In this document: positions 40,301 to 51,397 of the stretch, in pieces | How the letters are laid out: every line of letters begins with the position of its first letter | How positions within the stretch are numbered: position 1 is the stretch's first letter | Assembly: GCF_024763615.1 (NCBI RefSeq) | Contig: NC_077222.1 | Location: 86,800,001 to 86,864,000 of the forward strand | From: Phlebotomus papatasi | Lineage: Eukaryota > Arthropoda > Insecta > Diptera > Psychodidae | Direction: 5' to 3' | DNA: 64,000 bases | The notes under the pieces: generated by a model | The model's database searches: none | Told to the model about the DNA's origin: nothing | Seen by the model: only the letters and a program-made list of their open reading frames with translations | Position numbers and translations under genes: made by a program

Positions 40301-41120
40301 CACCAGAATACAAATTCTCTTCCTATTCTTCTATCTCCTTGGAATTGGTTAAAGATTGAAAGGTATAAAAATTGTAGAATTTTCATCGAGATGTATACCA
40401 CATTTTATGTACTTTATAAAACATTGTAGAACTTCACTACTTTTCTGCTATATGCGTTTTCTAGCTGAATGACTGCTTGCTCTTATCCCCACAAGCGATT
40501 TGCATAATTCTATCCTTGCTCAAGACTATAGCAAAATGAATAAAGTCTTAGTCGCGCGTACAACCCAAACCATTTTTATACTCAAGTATATAAACAGATC
40601 TCTTCTTCACTACACCAATTTAATTTGCATTTAGAGAACTTTTCACTTTAGAGGAGCAGAAAAAAAAAGAGGACTAACAGCAGATATCTATATGGATAAA
40701 ACCACAGAGTTTTTGAAAGAATAATCCATTGAAGGAGTGAGAAAAAGAAAGAGAAATTGTAATTAATGTGAAAATTCATACTCGGTAAATTTGTCACGAT
40801 CGTGCTGAGAGGATGAAAAATACCAGAGCAAGAAAAAAAAAGAAAATCTGTCAACTCTATTGAAGGTGAGAGGTACTGAAGCACCTGACAGATTGTCTAA
40901 TTGCACTAATTGCAAAATCCAAACATTTCAATTAATTATATTTGCCCAATAAGTACCTATATCAAAGAGAGAATTAATGTTAAATCAATAATAATAATTA
41001 ATATAACACAATACTAATAATATAATCAATGTTATTAATATAATCGAAAGCAGACATTATAACGAATAATAAGAACTTAAAGCGTCCTTATCGTTTGTAC
41101 AATAAATTTACTAAGTTGAA
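37360..41120. other. presumed pum 5' intron, mostly unique
   Basis: Apart from the repeat at 39925-40140 (shared with 27240-27440, including GACTGTCGATTCTGA and CGAAAAGTTATCA), no element or gene was recognised. Small frames at 38466 and 39586 lack domain support. Confidence 0.4.
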
Positions 41121-41123
41121 GTA

Positions 41124-41347
41124 CAGTAGACTCTTTCTCAATTGGGCATTTGGGGCAAAATGTCATCCGGTTTATCGATAGATTTGGGCGTCAAGGCCTT
41201 TGTAAATTCCACAAAAAGCGCTCAATTATAAAGAATCACGATAAAATAGGAAGAACTACAGCGAATTAGCTTCATAATTAAACGTGAAAATTGTCAACAA
41301 AATTTTTCGCCCGATAGAAAAAGAGCCGATTGAGTGAGAGTCTACTG
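41124..41347. mobile_element. MITE, CAGTAGACTC termini (copy 2, inverted)
   Basis: The ends CAGTAGACTCTTTCTCAATT and CGATTGAGTGAGAGTCTACTG lie between TA dinucleotides (41122-41123 and 41348-41349). It is 224 bp. The interior (GGGGCAAAATGTCATCC, ACAAAAAGCGCTCAATTATA, AGAACTACAGCGAATT) matches the reverse complement of 3105-3337. Confidence 0.9.
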
Positions 41348-41382
41348 TATACAGTAGCTCGAACTCCACAGATAAAGCAGTA

Positions 41383-41949
41383 AGGTCAGTGTATCAAATT
41401 TCGTCCAGCTCGCAATTTCGGCCACTTCTTTTGTTTCTCAAATTTCCATGAATTTTCAGTTTTTGCATACTTTATGGCCTCTACACACTAGTAAAAATTT
41501 CTTTAAAAAATGCCTTTTTAAAGAAAATTTCCCCTATCCTTGTAGGCAGAAACGTCAGATTTTTTTTAAAAAAAAATGCAATTTTTGACGAAAATTTCTT
41601 GTAGTGTGTAGACACCATTAGAGATTATACCAGGCAAAAAAAAATTTTAAAAAAGTGTCGTTTCGACGAAAGAGATGATGTCAATTGGAAAATTCTTTAA
41701 AGGAAAGGAACAATGGGAATGAAGGTGGCCGAAATAAGCCACCAAGACGATGTCTATATTTTTATTCGTTTTATTATGTATTAAGAATGATTTTAGAGAA
41801 AACAAAGACGATAAACTATTTCAAGGTTCCAAGCAACACTCCTTAAAAAGATATAACAAAAAAAACAATTTGTTTAAAAAAATACTACATTTTAAATTTA
41901 AGACATATATGCTTACATGCAACTATGCCGAAATTTGGTACACTTACCC
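41383..41949. mobile_element. TA-flanked MITE family C, copy 2 (inverted), with nested insert
   Basis: The ends AGGTCAGTGTATCAAATTTC and GAAATTTGGTACACTTACCC lie between TA dinucleotides. It shares AATGAAGGTGGCCGAAATA, CTATTTCAAGGTTCCAAGC and TAAGAATGATTTTA with copy 1 at 8487-8907, read inverted. Without the insert at 41475-41618 it would be about 423 bp, like copy 1. Confidence 0.85.
41475..41618. mobile_element. family D MITE nested in family C copy 2
   Basis: The left end TGGCCTCTACACACTAGTAA and right end TTGTAGTGTGTAGACACCA are inverted. The corresponding point in family C copy 1 (near 8824) is uninterrupted, so copy 1 is a paralogous empty site. Interior AGAAATTTCCCC.../AACGTCAGA matches the 19-kb cluster. 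Confidence 0.8.
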
Positions 41950-43017
41950 TATGTAATAATCCCTATCTATTTTATCTATTTTTTATCAGCTATTTTCAGC
42001 GATCTTTTGAGTAATTTATGAAACGGTTTAAATCGGTAAACGGTAAATGTTGCAAAAGTATTTTTGAGGTCTAGCATCAGTTAGAGCATTTTGCATAACA
42101 GACGACACGTTACGACCCCGTTTTTATTTTAAAATATTTTAAAAGGAATTTCATTAAACTCTCAGACAATTCTAGCAATGGTATTGCTATATTAGATAAT
42201 TTTTTCAAAACTTTCCTATTGATATTCCTGTTGTAAAAAAGGTGTATGTTATTTTTAATCGTAAAGGCGCAATTCTTTCCAATATCTAGAATTTTTTAAT
42301 GTTAATAATAGAGGAGATACTAGGATTAATCGGTTTAATCCATTAGTTAGATCTTTCGATCATGATTGTATGAGTCAGCGATTAATCGTCATGTAGAGTG
42401 TCCCCATTTTCGAATCGATAGAAGATTATAAAAAAAATGTTTATATTTATTTGACCAAGAATGTTTATCTTTCAAAGTGTCTTCACTTTCGGCTTATATG
42501 AATCACTGTTTGCCTGATTGACAAAAATCATAATTTATCGCATAAGAAATGTTTATATTACTTTCAAGAATGTGTATCTTGCGAAATTCCTATCAACATA
42601 AGATCATAAATTCTAAAAACAGATATTAGCCAGCAAATGAAATTTTTCTTTGCCAAGAATTTGCGGAAAACATGTTTAATTCACACTGATTAATATTTCA
42701 GTGAATAGGAATGTAGTTAATTAGTCTAATAAATAAATATGTAATAATTTACCCAATACTCTTTCTAAAAAAAACTGTAACATCCCACTGTCTAATTCTT
42801 TCCATGGCTAATTCCGCCCGGTGTCCCCTATCCGATAAAAAGACAAAGAAGATTGGAAGGAGTGCAGTCATATAAAAATTATTTATCAATTGGAAGAAGA
42901 GAGAATAAAGAGGACATCGAAAGAAGAAACCTACTACTGATTGATTTCCTCGCTGGAAAATATTCCTTTGAGAACTTGTGATAAATCGGAACTTATTTGG
43001 TCCCGGAAATATCGTTA

Positions 43018-43330
43018 GGGTCTAAATAAGTTCAAGCTGATCCTCGAGAATATTTAGCCTATAATGCCCTAGAAACATTTACGACTTAAGCCGAGAGACG
43101 ACTTAATGGAAAATGATGGAAATGTAGTTTGACCATTATTTCTAATATTATTACGCTAAGTCGTCTTTCGGCTAATCCTCAGGTCTTTCAAGCCCTAAAA
43201 TTTTGCAGTAAAGGATCAGGTAAAGAGATCAGGCTAAGCCTTCAGTGTATGACAGTTTGGGATAGAACTTTACTGTCAAATTTTACAAGCTAAATATTTT
43301 CGAGGATCAGCCTGAGTCTATTTGGACCCT
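43018..43330. mobile_element. TA-flanked MITE family L with nested family K
   Basis: The left arm GGGTCTAAATAAGTTCAAGC, then TGATCCTCGAGAATATTTAG, is mirrored by CTAAATATTTTCGAGGATCA, then GCCTGAGTCTATTTGGACCC. A complete family K element (43064-43199) sits between the arms. Confidence 0.82.
43064..43199. mobile_element. family K MITE, copy 1 (nested in L)
   Basis: It runs from TAATGCCCTAGAAACATTTA and CGACTTAAGCCGAGAGACGA to TCGTCTTTCGGCTAATCCTC and TTTCAAGCCCTA. It is about 136 bp and palindromic in its outer half. Three or more relatives lie at 55608-56180. Confidence 0.78.
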
Positions 43331-43396
43331 TAGGCTCATTACCCCCTGTAATGCTCTACAATTAAATAGAAACAGCTGTTGTACACTATGAGAGAG

Positions 43397-43640
43397 ATAT
43401 CCGAAAGAGTTAAAATAACATTCCGGAAATGTTAATTTTACCCTGCAGTATTGATCCGAAATCGGTGTAAATATCACCCTTTTTAGGTTATTAGGGGTTA
43501 AAGTTACCCTTTTTCATGTTAATTTTACCCTTAAAAAGGTGCAAAATTAACATTAAAAAATGTTGATATATTTTTACACCTAAAAAGTGTTAAAGTTATG
43601 AGGAAAAAAAGTTAATCGCACCCTCTTTTTTTTCAGTGTA
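43397..43640. repeat. short repeat with GTTAATTTTACCC motifs
   Basis: GTTAATTTTACCCT, GGTGTAAATATCACCC, GTTAAAGTTACCC and TTAATTTTACCC recur within 240 bp in both orientations. The block ends in TTTTTTCAGTGTA. It is likely a decayed inverted-repeat element; the boundaries are uncertain. Confidence 0.4.
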
Positions 43641-45240
43641 CAGATATTAGTGTGAGATAATTATTTATAACAAATAAATTTTTCTTGCTAATTTTCTATA
43701 AAATTGTTCAGAATATGTCAACCTCTTATAAATTCGAATAAATGATAATATTTTTAATTTGAATAAATGATAATGTTTTTTGTTCACCGAATACAGTAAA
43801 AAAAACTCCTTTATAGAATTAAAATTGATTAAAAAACATCAATTTGGAGCATTCTCTCGTATAGATATTCGATAATGTGAGAATACAAAAATAATTGCAT
43901 TGAGATGAAATGGAAAAATGTCAATTAAATTCAATCACTTCTCATCCCCTTAAGCACTATAGGTATAAACATTCCTCAGTGGTTTAATGAAAACTCTCAA
44001 TTGGCAGTATGGAATTTGTGTGCGGAATTGACCTCACTTCAATACCAAGAGTCACCTGCATTTATTGTTTATGAAAATTCTCCATTGTTCTACATTATTT
44101 TCCAACCCACCTGGCGCTCCCACCACTCTGAAAACATAAGTTTTTCCATTATTATTAAAATCCCATTGACTGCCTTAATTTTTCATCACCCATCCCTTGT
44201 GTTCCTGTTCAAATATAGACGGTTTTCTTCTTTGGCATTTTACCATCAGTTGCTAGTGCACTATTGTTAATGGGTGTTCAAGGGAAAAGATAAATATGAT
44301 ATCAAAAACTGTACAGTGTTTGCGATATAATCAATTTATCCTAGCTTTTACAGAAATTATTATATTTTGCACCGTAAAAGCATGGCAGAGTGCACATACA
44401 GACATTAAATGACTATCATTCTCCTCTGCACATCACTATTATATTAGTAAATTAATATCAGAGTCAAAGTGAGTCTCTCTTTCTCATTGCGTCTAAATAA
44501 TATTTATAAGGTGCATATCAACTAGACAGACTGACGAACGATGTAATAAAATTCACACACGGATGACTTCACAAAGTGTACCATGAGCGTAAAAATACTT
44601 CAAGTGTGACAAAATTGTTGCATGAGATGCACTATTATAGTGTGGTTTTTATTTCAACAACATCATAAATCGATTATTCTATATTAAGAATCTCTAAATT
44701 GCAAATTCAAACACTCTTCAAACAAAATTTTGCAATATAATTCAATAATTTTTTCCTCATATTTTTCTATATTCTATCAATTAATATAATTTATTTCCAT
44801 AATTGCCAATAAAGTGCAACCAAGAGGGCCTCAATTAATAAAATATTTAATATAATGAGATAATGCAATAATCAAAAATTATCGAAAAATAGATATTTAT
44901 ACCTGTTTATTAAATACCATCATCAATATAGAGTAGCATATAATTAAAAATTAATTAACTTCTGATATTAACCACCGTTAATGTACAATCAATTATAATT
45001 AAAGTGTTACATAATTATAAAATTAAACCAAAAGGTATCTGAATCATTTAAGAGATTGAAACAATTTAATAAAGCGCTTTCATTTTTCATTTCACATACA
45101 AAATTTATGTTGTTTTTAATAAAAAACACGATAAGAAATTTCTCTAATAAAATAAGACATTATGCACAATTGCAGTTTTTTCAATAAACACGTTTCTTCT
45201 ACGTTGTACGTGCGTGAATATGATGTTTATTAACATATTA
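43641..45240. other. presumed pum 5' intron, no clear feature
   Basis: AT-rich. The 89-codon plus-strand frame at 44001 has no recognisable domain or splice context. No repeats shared with the rest of the window were noticed. Confidence 0.4.
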
Positions 45241-45252
45241 TATTGAAAGTGC

Positions 45253-45640
45253 AATGCCCAACGCACAATAACTTTTGTTTGTGAACATGTTTGCTGAATT
45301 CCCTATGAGAATGAGCGAAATGACTAGATCTAGATCTCATTCACTCTCATTGAAATGTCAAAAATATGTTTACTAAACAAAAATTAATGTGAGTTGGTAT
45401 TAATGTCCAACGCACAATAATTTTTGTTTTGTAAACATATTTTTGACATTTCAATGAGAGTGAGTGAGATCTAAATCTAGTCATCTCACTCACTCTCATA
45501 GAAAATTTTGAAACACAAACAAAAGTGATTGTGTTCCGGGCATAATGCTCAACGCACAACAACATTTGTTTTGTAAACATGTGTTTGACATTTCGGAATG
45601 AGAATGAATGAGATCTAGATCTAGTCATTTTGCTCAATAA
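45253..45640. mobile_element. tandem group of near-palindromic MITEs
   Basis: Two complete units and a third half unit of the 23905-24793 family follow one another (starts near 45253, 45407 and 45547). The third is cut off at about 45636, where the element at 45642 begins. Confidence 0.85.
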
Positions 45641-45641
45641 G

Positions 45642-46259
45642 CATCGAACAGACTTTTTAAGCGATTTTCAAAGAAGCAATGGAGAAGTGAATATGGCACC
45701 TTCATTGTTTTCGATTAGAAAACTCACTGAGAACAGCGCCATCCAGTGTAAGTAAAATGTCCAAGGCGGGAAATATTTTCTGTTGTTCAAAACAATGTAG
45801 TTCACATTATTCACAAGTAATTTATACTAAACTTTAATTTCACTAATGCCTAGACTCATTTTAAATACATTTCAAAGGTTTTCACAAGAGTTTTATGAGT
45901 AAAATTTCCTTTGTTTTGGTTTTTCCTGGCATCAGCTGATTTCGATGGTGGTCGATGAAATTTCGAACAGTGAATTCAAATAGAGAATGTTAACGGACTA
46001 TATAATATGGAACTGTCAAGAAAAAGCAATTGACCGGGCAATTGCTTTTTACTTTTTGTTCAAGGTATTTAAATTTGCCTAATTTTACTAAAATATCATT
46101 TTCTTTTTACAGAATATTGTCTCAGAGAACGGAAAAAGATCAAATTGATGCAAAAATTGGTTTGATGCCGCAATTTTCTGAATATTTTTTCCACGTGTAA
46201 AAAAGCAATGAAGGAGTAAAAAAGCAATGACCATGTAAAAAAGCCCAGTCTGTTCGATG
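45642..46259. mobile_element. 618-bp inverted-repeat element between palindromic MITEs
   Basis: The ends CATCGAACAGACTTTTTAAG and AAGCCCAGTCTGTTCGATG are inverted. Near the right side, AAAAAGCAATGAAGGAGT and AAAAAAGCAATGACCATGTA repeat, and AAAGCAATTGACCGGGCAAT, then TGCTTTTT, forms a hairpin at 46022-46050. No transposase frame. Confidence 0.72.
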
Positions 46260-46261
46260 TG

Positions 46262-46600
46262 ATTATGTCCGAAACACAATAACTTTTGTTTGTAAACGTT
46301 TTCAAAATTACTTATGAGATTGAATTAAATGTAGATCTAGTTATCTTGCTATAGGAATATATATATGCTATAGGAATATATATATCATAGGAAATTTTGA
46401 AAACATATTTAAAAAAAAAAAACAATTTTTTTTGTGCGTTGGGTATATTGCTCAACGCACAATTACTTTTGTTTTGCAAACATGTTTTTGACATTTCAAT
46501 GAGAGTGAATGAAATTTAGATCTAGGCATCTCGTTCACTCTAGTAGGCAGTCTCGAAAACATGTTTACAAACAAAAGTTATTATGCCTAAGGCATAATAC
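46262..46600. mobile_element. two further near-palindromic MITE copies
   Basis: Copies run about 46270-46443 (centre interrupted by a doubled GCTATAGGAATATATATAT) and 46448-46594. Both carry ACACAATAACTTTTGTTTG-like arms. Confidence 0.8.
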
Positions 46601-46609
46601 GTGATATAG

Positions 46610-48630
46610 ACACACACTTTTGTTTTGTAAAACTTGTTTCTAAAAATACACTTAAGACTGAGCAAAATGACTAGATTCATATTTACTCAACGTCATTAAT
46701 ATGTCAAACATGTGTTTCCAAATTTAGCATTTTTGAATTGTCGTCGATTTTCGGAAATTTAAAAAAAATTGGCCAAATTTGTAAAATTAGGAAATTTAAC
46801 TCAATTTTTAAATTTTCTAAATATAACTTTAGATCCAAATAGTTTTAGTGGAATACATTAAGAAGAACATTAAAAATTGCGCATAAAGGACCCAGCTTCC
46901 CATTATAGTTTCGTTTGCATTAGTGACTAAAAATTGCTCAAGCCATAAAAACAAACTAAAATAAATCTTTTTATCCTTTTAATATTTCAAAACAGTACTG
47001 GTATTTTTTTTCAGTAATTAGCAATCGTCTCATTGCGTACATTAGCATAAAATATTATTACAGTGCAGTTGTTTGTAGCTACCATTTCAATGTGTAACAA
47101 ATAATCTTATTCTTTGCCAAGGAGGGACCAACAAAATAAAAATGTCAAGAACCAAAGAGACGGCAGCCATACATTAAAATATATTTTATGGGAAAGAGGA
47201 ATAACGTAAATTTGAAATTAGTTTCGAAAAGATGCAAAGATGATATAATTCTGCAGTATAATATAAGTGGCTTAAGTGCAGCACATGAAATATTATTCTG
47301 TAGAAAAGTAATTTCTTTTCAAGTAAAGCAATTTTAAAATTATAAATATATTTCAAAGGAGCAATATAAAGGTATTCAAATCTCCATAGAACATTACATT
47401 TTCCTAACCCATCATATCCCTTTGAATACAGTTTTATACATTAAGTATCTCAATGTTAATCCTTGTAAGGTAAACTAAGGGGTGCGAATCTTTTGGCCTC
47501 TGTCGTGCGGAAATTAAACAGAAATTGTTTGCAGAAAGACAAGACACGGGTGAACGTAAATCCATCTTGGGTACTATCAAAAACCAAGATCCTGATGGTT
47601 TCAACCAAAGAGGTCGTTGAAACATGGCCAGTGCTATAAGAAGAGCGCATTTTCCATAAGCAAAATTTCTACATAGCACATAAAAGAAATAATAAGAAGA
47701 TACCATCATATTCTAGCCATAGAATGATGATGAGTTACAAAAAAAAATAAATAAATAAATAAATTATATCGTAGAGAAATAGAGGGAAAAGCAAAAGGGT
47801 ATTATGATTGCAACAAACTTCCATATATACCAACATATTATCTGTTCTTTCATGTTAGCATCTCAGAGAGTAAAGTGTAAATAAGAATTCGATGAAACAG
47901 AATGAAACACCAGGCACGAAAGTGGAATTCTCAACTTAAACCACATACCAAATTGTATTCCCTTGTTGTGGCAACTGCGAAATCTCTTCCATGCATATTA
48001 CATAAGATGGAACCCTTCAATGAGCATAACTATCAACCCGCAACTCACCATCTAAATTGCACAGGTTCCACACCAAGTATCAAAGGCACAATTGTATAAT
48101 ATATTAGGTAAATATATCTACCATCTTAAGAATGTACTTTATCCTCAGTATGTTTGAGCAGTCGAAGGTATATATGAGGGCCAAATAGACCCCCAAACCA
48201 TCTTCTATGCATACCCATATACACTTGACAGATAAATGTTAAGTAGAAGGTTAAGTATTAGAATGGTGTACGCAATGCAAATTTACATATTCTCCCTTAC
48301 ATAACGTGCGGAAGTCACGAGGAAATACCCGTGAATCTGATATCCCCGTAACTTGTTTCATGTTTTGTATGGTTACGCATATAGCAAAGAAAGAAAGAAA
48401 AAAAACTTGAAAGAAAACGTGTCGAGCTCGCAAGGATATGAACATGAATTTTCTCAATTTCTATAAAAAAAAAGTGAGATTTTTTTTTCTCTAAAGATTT
48501 CTATTCATATCGTCGGTTCTATCAACTAATGCTGTATCATATAAACACTTCGGAGCTTTCTGATTTTTGTGTATAACTTACAAGTCAGAGTAACTTCCTA
48601 TATATTTCATACGACTTACTAAAGGCATTG
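46610..48630. other. presumed pum 5' intron, no clear feature
   Basis: Contains a short AAATAAATAAATAAATAAAT run near 47745. Open frames at 47434-47709 overlap each other in two frames and show no domain. Confidence 0.4.
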
Positions 48631-48637
48631 TATACAT

Positions 48638-48874
48638 GAGCAGTAAAAAATTAAAATTGAGGAGTAATAAAAAATTTAATACAATGATATTATCGTCCAA
48701 ATTTTTGGAAAGGGAAAATAAAGGACTTTTAATTCTATCTGCAACAATTTAGATGTTAATTATATAAAATAGACCCACTTTAATAAAAGATTATGATTTT
48801 TTACTGACCAAAATTAGATATTTTACTGCTCCTTCTTCATTTTTTACTGCCTATTTTGAATGTATTACTGCTCG
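48638..48874. mobile_element. inverted repeat built from CAGTAAAAAAT motifs
   Basis: GAGCAGTAAAAAATTAAAAT at the left is mirrored by TTTTTACTGCCTATTTTG and TATTACTGCTC at the right. Additional TTTTTACTG motifs lie in the right arm. About 237 bp. Confidence 0.5.
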
Positions 48875-48997
48875 TAAAGTTTTTTATCCTTACTAAATAA
48901 ATAGAAAACCAAAAGACCATAAGTGATCAAATTTCATATCCCAAATGGTACAAAATAGAATGCCAATAGGTCGTCATGATACGATTTCTTAAGAAGT

Positions 48998-50092
48998 TAC
49001 GTGGGTCAAAAAGACTGGAAAACACCATATTTTCTCTAATTTGTTTTCGACATAAAAAATATTTTAATTTAAGTAATAAGAAAGCATAGGAAAGCACAAC
49101 ATTTAAACCAACCCCCTGGCAAGTTGTCTGAAATTTGAAGCCACTTTCTCATACTTCGATTTAAATTTATATGGGAATTTTTTTGCACTCGCTACCGTTA
49201 TGCTAAATATTTAAAAAATGAGAAGTTTTTCCGTATTATAAGATACCTTTCCGTATAGAGGGATAAAATATACTAAATTTTTGTTTAAATAAATTTTTTC
49301 CTCGGAGCACTGTGAGCTGAGTCCGAGATCAATTTAGGAATTGGATTCAAATAGCTCCATATAAAAAGGCCAACTTGCTAGGGGGTTGATTTAAACTATA
49401 TGTTCAGAAATTTTCATACAAAAATCTTTAAAATTCAGCCGTTGTGACCTGATTTTCGGAGATATACATTGAAAAAATATGCTTTTCTGTGGACAAGATT
49501 TCTCAGAGAATAGGGTGGAGTAACCACTTATCGCCATTTTGACCCCTTATAATCAGAAAACTCAAATTTGACACAAAGTTACTTAGATATATTGGCTCTA
49601 GATTTGTCAAAACAAAAGTTCAACAATTAAACGCGGAAGTACCTAAAAACATACTTTTATTAACAATGCAAAAATAACCACTTCGTCGCCACTTTTCACC
49701 ACTTTTCGCCAGTTCTGTAACCACTTCTTGCCACCCACTTGAAAAGGTTCAAACTCAATTATTTTGAGCAATATTATGCAAAGAATACATGATTTTTCTT
49801 CACTTTTATTTGAGAAATCAAATTGTTAGACTATTGCAGAAAGTTTTTAGTTTTATGTATACTCTTTGAGAAATCTTGTCCAACGAAAATTATGTAATTT
49901 TTTAAAAACTGTCTCCAAAAACCAGGTCCCAATGGCTCAATTTTTAAAATTTTTAAATGAAAATTTTAAAAAAATATGGTTAAAATGTTATACTTTTATA
50001 TGCTTAAGAACTCTAATTAAATAGTTGTTTATTATTTTGAAAAAAGGTATCGAGGAAATATGCTATTTTTTTAGAATGCGCGAACCACGTGC
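48998..50092. mobile_element. long inverted-repeat element family E, copy 2
   Basis: The left arm (ACGTGGGTCAAAAAGACTGG, ATTTTCTCTAATTTGTTTTC) and right arm (GTTATACTTTTATATGCTTA, ATCGAGGAAATATGCTATTT, GCGCGAACCACGTG) are inverted and match copy 1 at 18009-18915. Two insertions are present: family F copy 2 at 49109-49388 and a segment starting GGGTGGAGTAACCACTTATC at 49515 to about 49745. Confidence 0.68.
49109..49388. mobile_element. hAT-like MITE family F, copy 2 (nested in E)
   Basis: The 280-bp element begins CAACCCCCTGGCAAGTTG and ends CAACTTGCTAGGGGGTTG. It is flanked by perfect 8-bp repeats ATTTAAAC (49101-49108 and 49389-49396). It is nearly identical over much of its length to copy 1 at 31840-32119. 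Confidence 0.93.
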
Positions 50093-50094
50093 CA

Positions 50095-51395
50095 AGAGGT
50101 GTTTCCTTAACCCTATTTTGCTCAAAAATGTTAGAAATATTTAAATAGTTATCAAAATGTTAATACGACATTGGTTAATGGAAATGGCGGTATTTTATAT
50201 GTACTTATTCATTATTATTCACAAATTTGAAATTGCCTGCAGACTATACAGAATGTACGTACATATGTATATGGTGAATATTGAAGCATAACTTGACTGT
50301 TTCTTTTTTTCTGCAATATAAGAGACGAGCTACAGACGGAAAAGAATGGGAATGGAAAGTTTTGTGTTAAAGAAAATATTCATAAATTCTGAGTTAACTT
50401 CTAAAGAAGGAATGAATACAGAATGAAGCTTTTGCTCCTACGTTTTTTTTTTAGCACAAATCCTCCTCTTTTTGACTCTCAAACATACATGAACTTTCTT
50501 TTTCAAATGTTCTCACTTTAGACTACAATTTTTCTGCAATAACTATCATTGGAGAACAGAGAGATAGAAGAAAATTTATTTAAATCCTCTGAAAATGACA
50601 TATCAATATGTCAATTGCCAGTATGATGTACCCAAATGGCTTTTCTATCTATAAATTTGTCATTTTTTGATGAGATGTATTTTTTTCACGTTATTATTCA
50701 TTGAAATTCTGAAATTGTAGTATATGCAAAGGTAAACCACGATAAAGTATTGAAAGCAATAACAATTGTGGTTAACATTTTCCCAAACATTGACCAACCC
50801 CATTTCGCACTAACAAATCGATTGAAACAGAATGGTTTTCACATCTTCTTTTTTATTCTCTTTTTTTATTATTTCTTTTTTTCCTGAAAACCTGAAGAAG
50901 TACTCTGATCCACATTGAGAGTATGTTTACTTTCAATTATACTTCAAAAAGCATTTTACACTTTGGAAAATACGATGAAATTTCACTGAAAGAAATCAAA
51001 TCTATACATATAATGTGTTGAACGTGATGAGAGAGTTTGAAGCGTAAGTCAGGTGAAAACCGTAAGTTATTAAAAACTTTATAGGAAACTGTGATGAAAA
51101 ACTCCCGCATAAAACTTACTCAATACACACAACTACTATATAACGCAAATAACAATTATTACTTGAGCGAAAAATTTTGAAGTTGTTAAGAATGTCTCTG
51201 TAAAGAAGAAAAGTTCTTGTTTACTAATTTTTGTAAAATATGAAATTATAGTTTTAGAGGACACTGAGGCAGCACAGCATAAAGCAATTCGTAATATTGC
51301 GATTTTTATTCGTTTTAAGACTTCAGAGAACGAGGGATGCTTGTCCAATGCATAAGTACACTTAGAAAAATAAACGAGTATATTGAGTAAAAAAT
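50095..51395. other. presumed pum 5' intron, no clear feature
   Basis: Unique-looking AT-rich sequence. No exon, RNA or repeat was identified. Confidence 0.4.
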
Positions 51396-51397
51396 CC

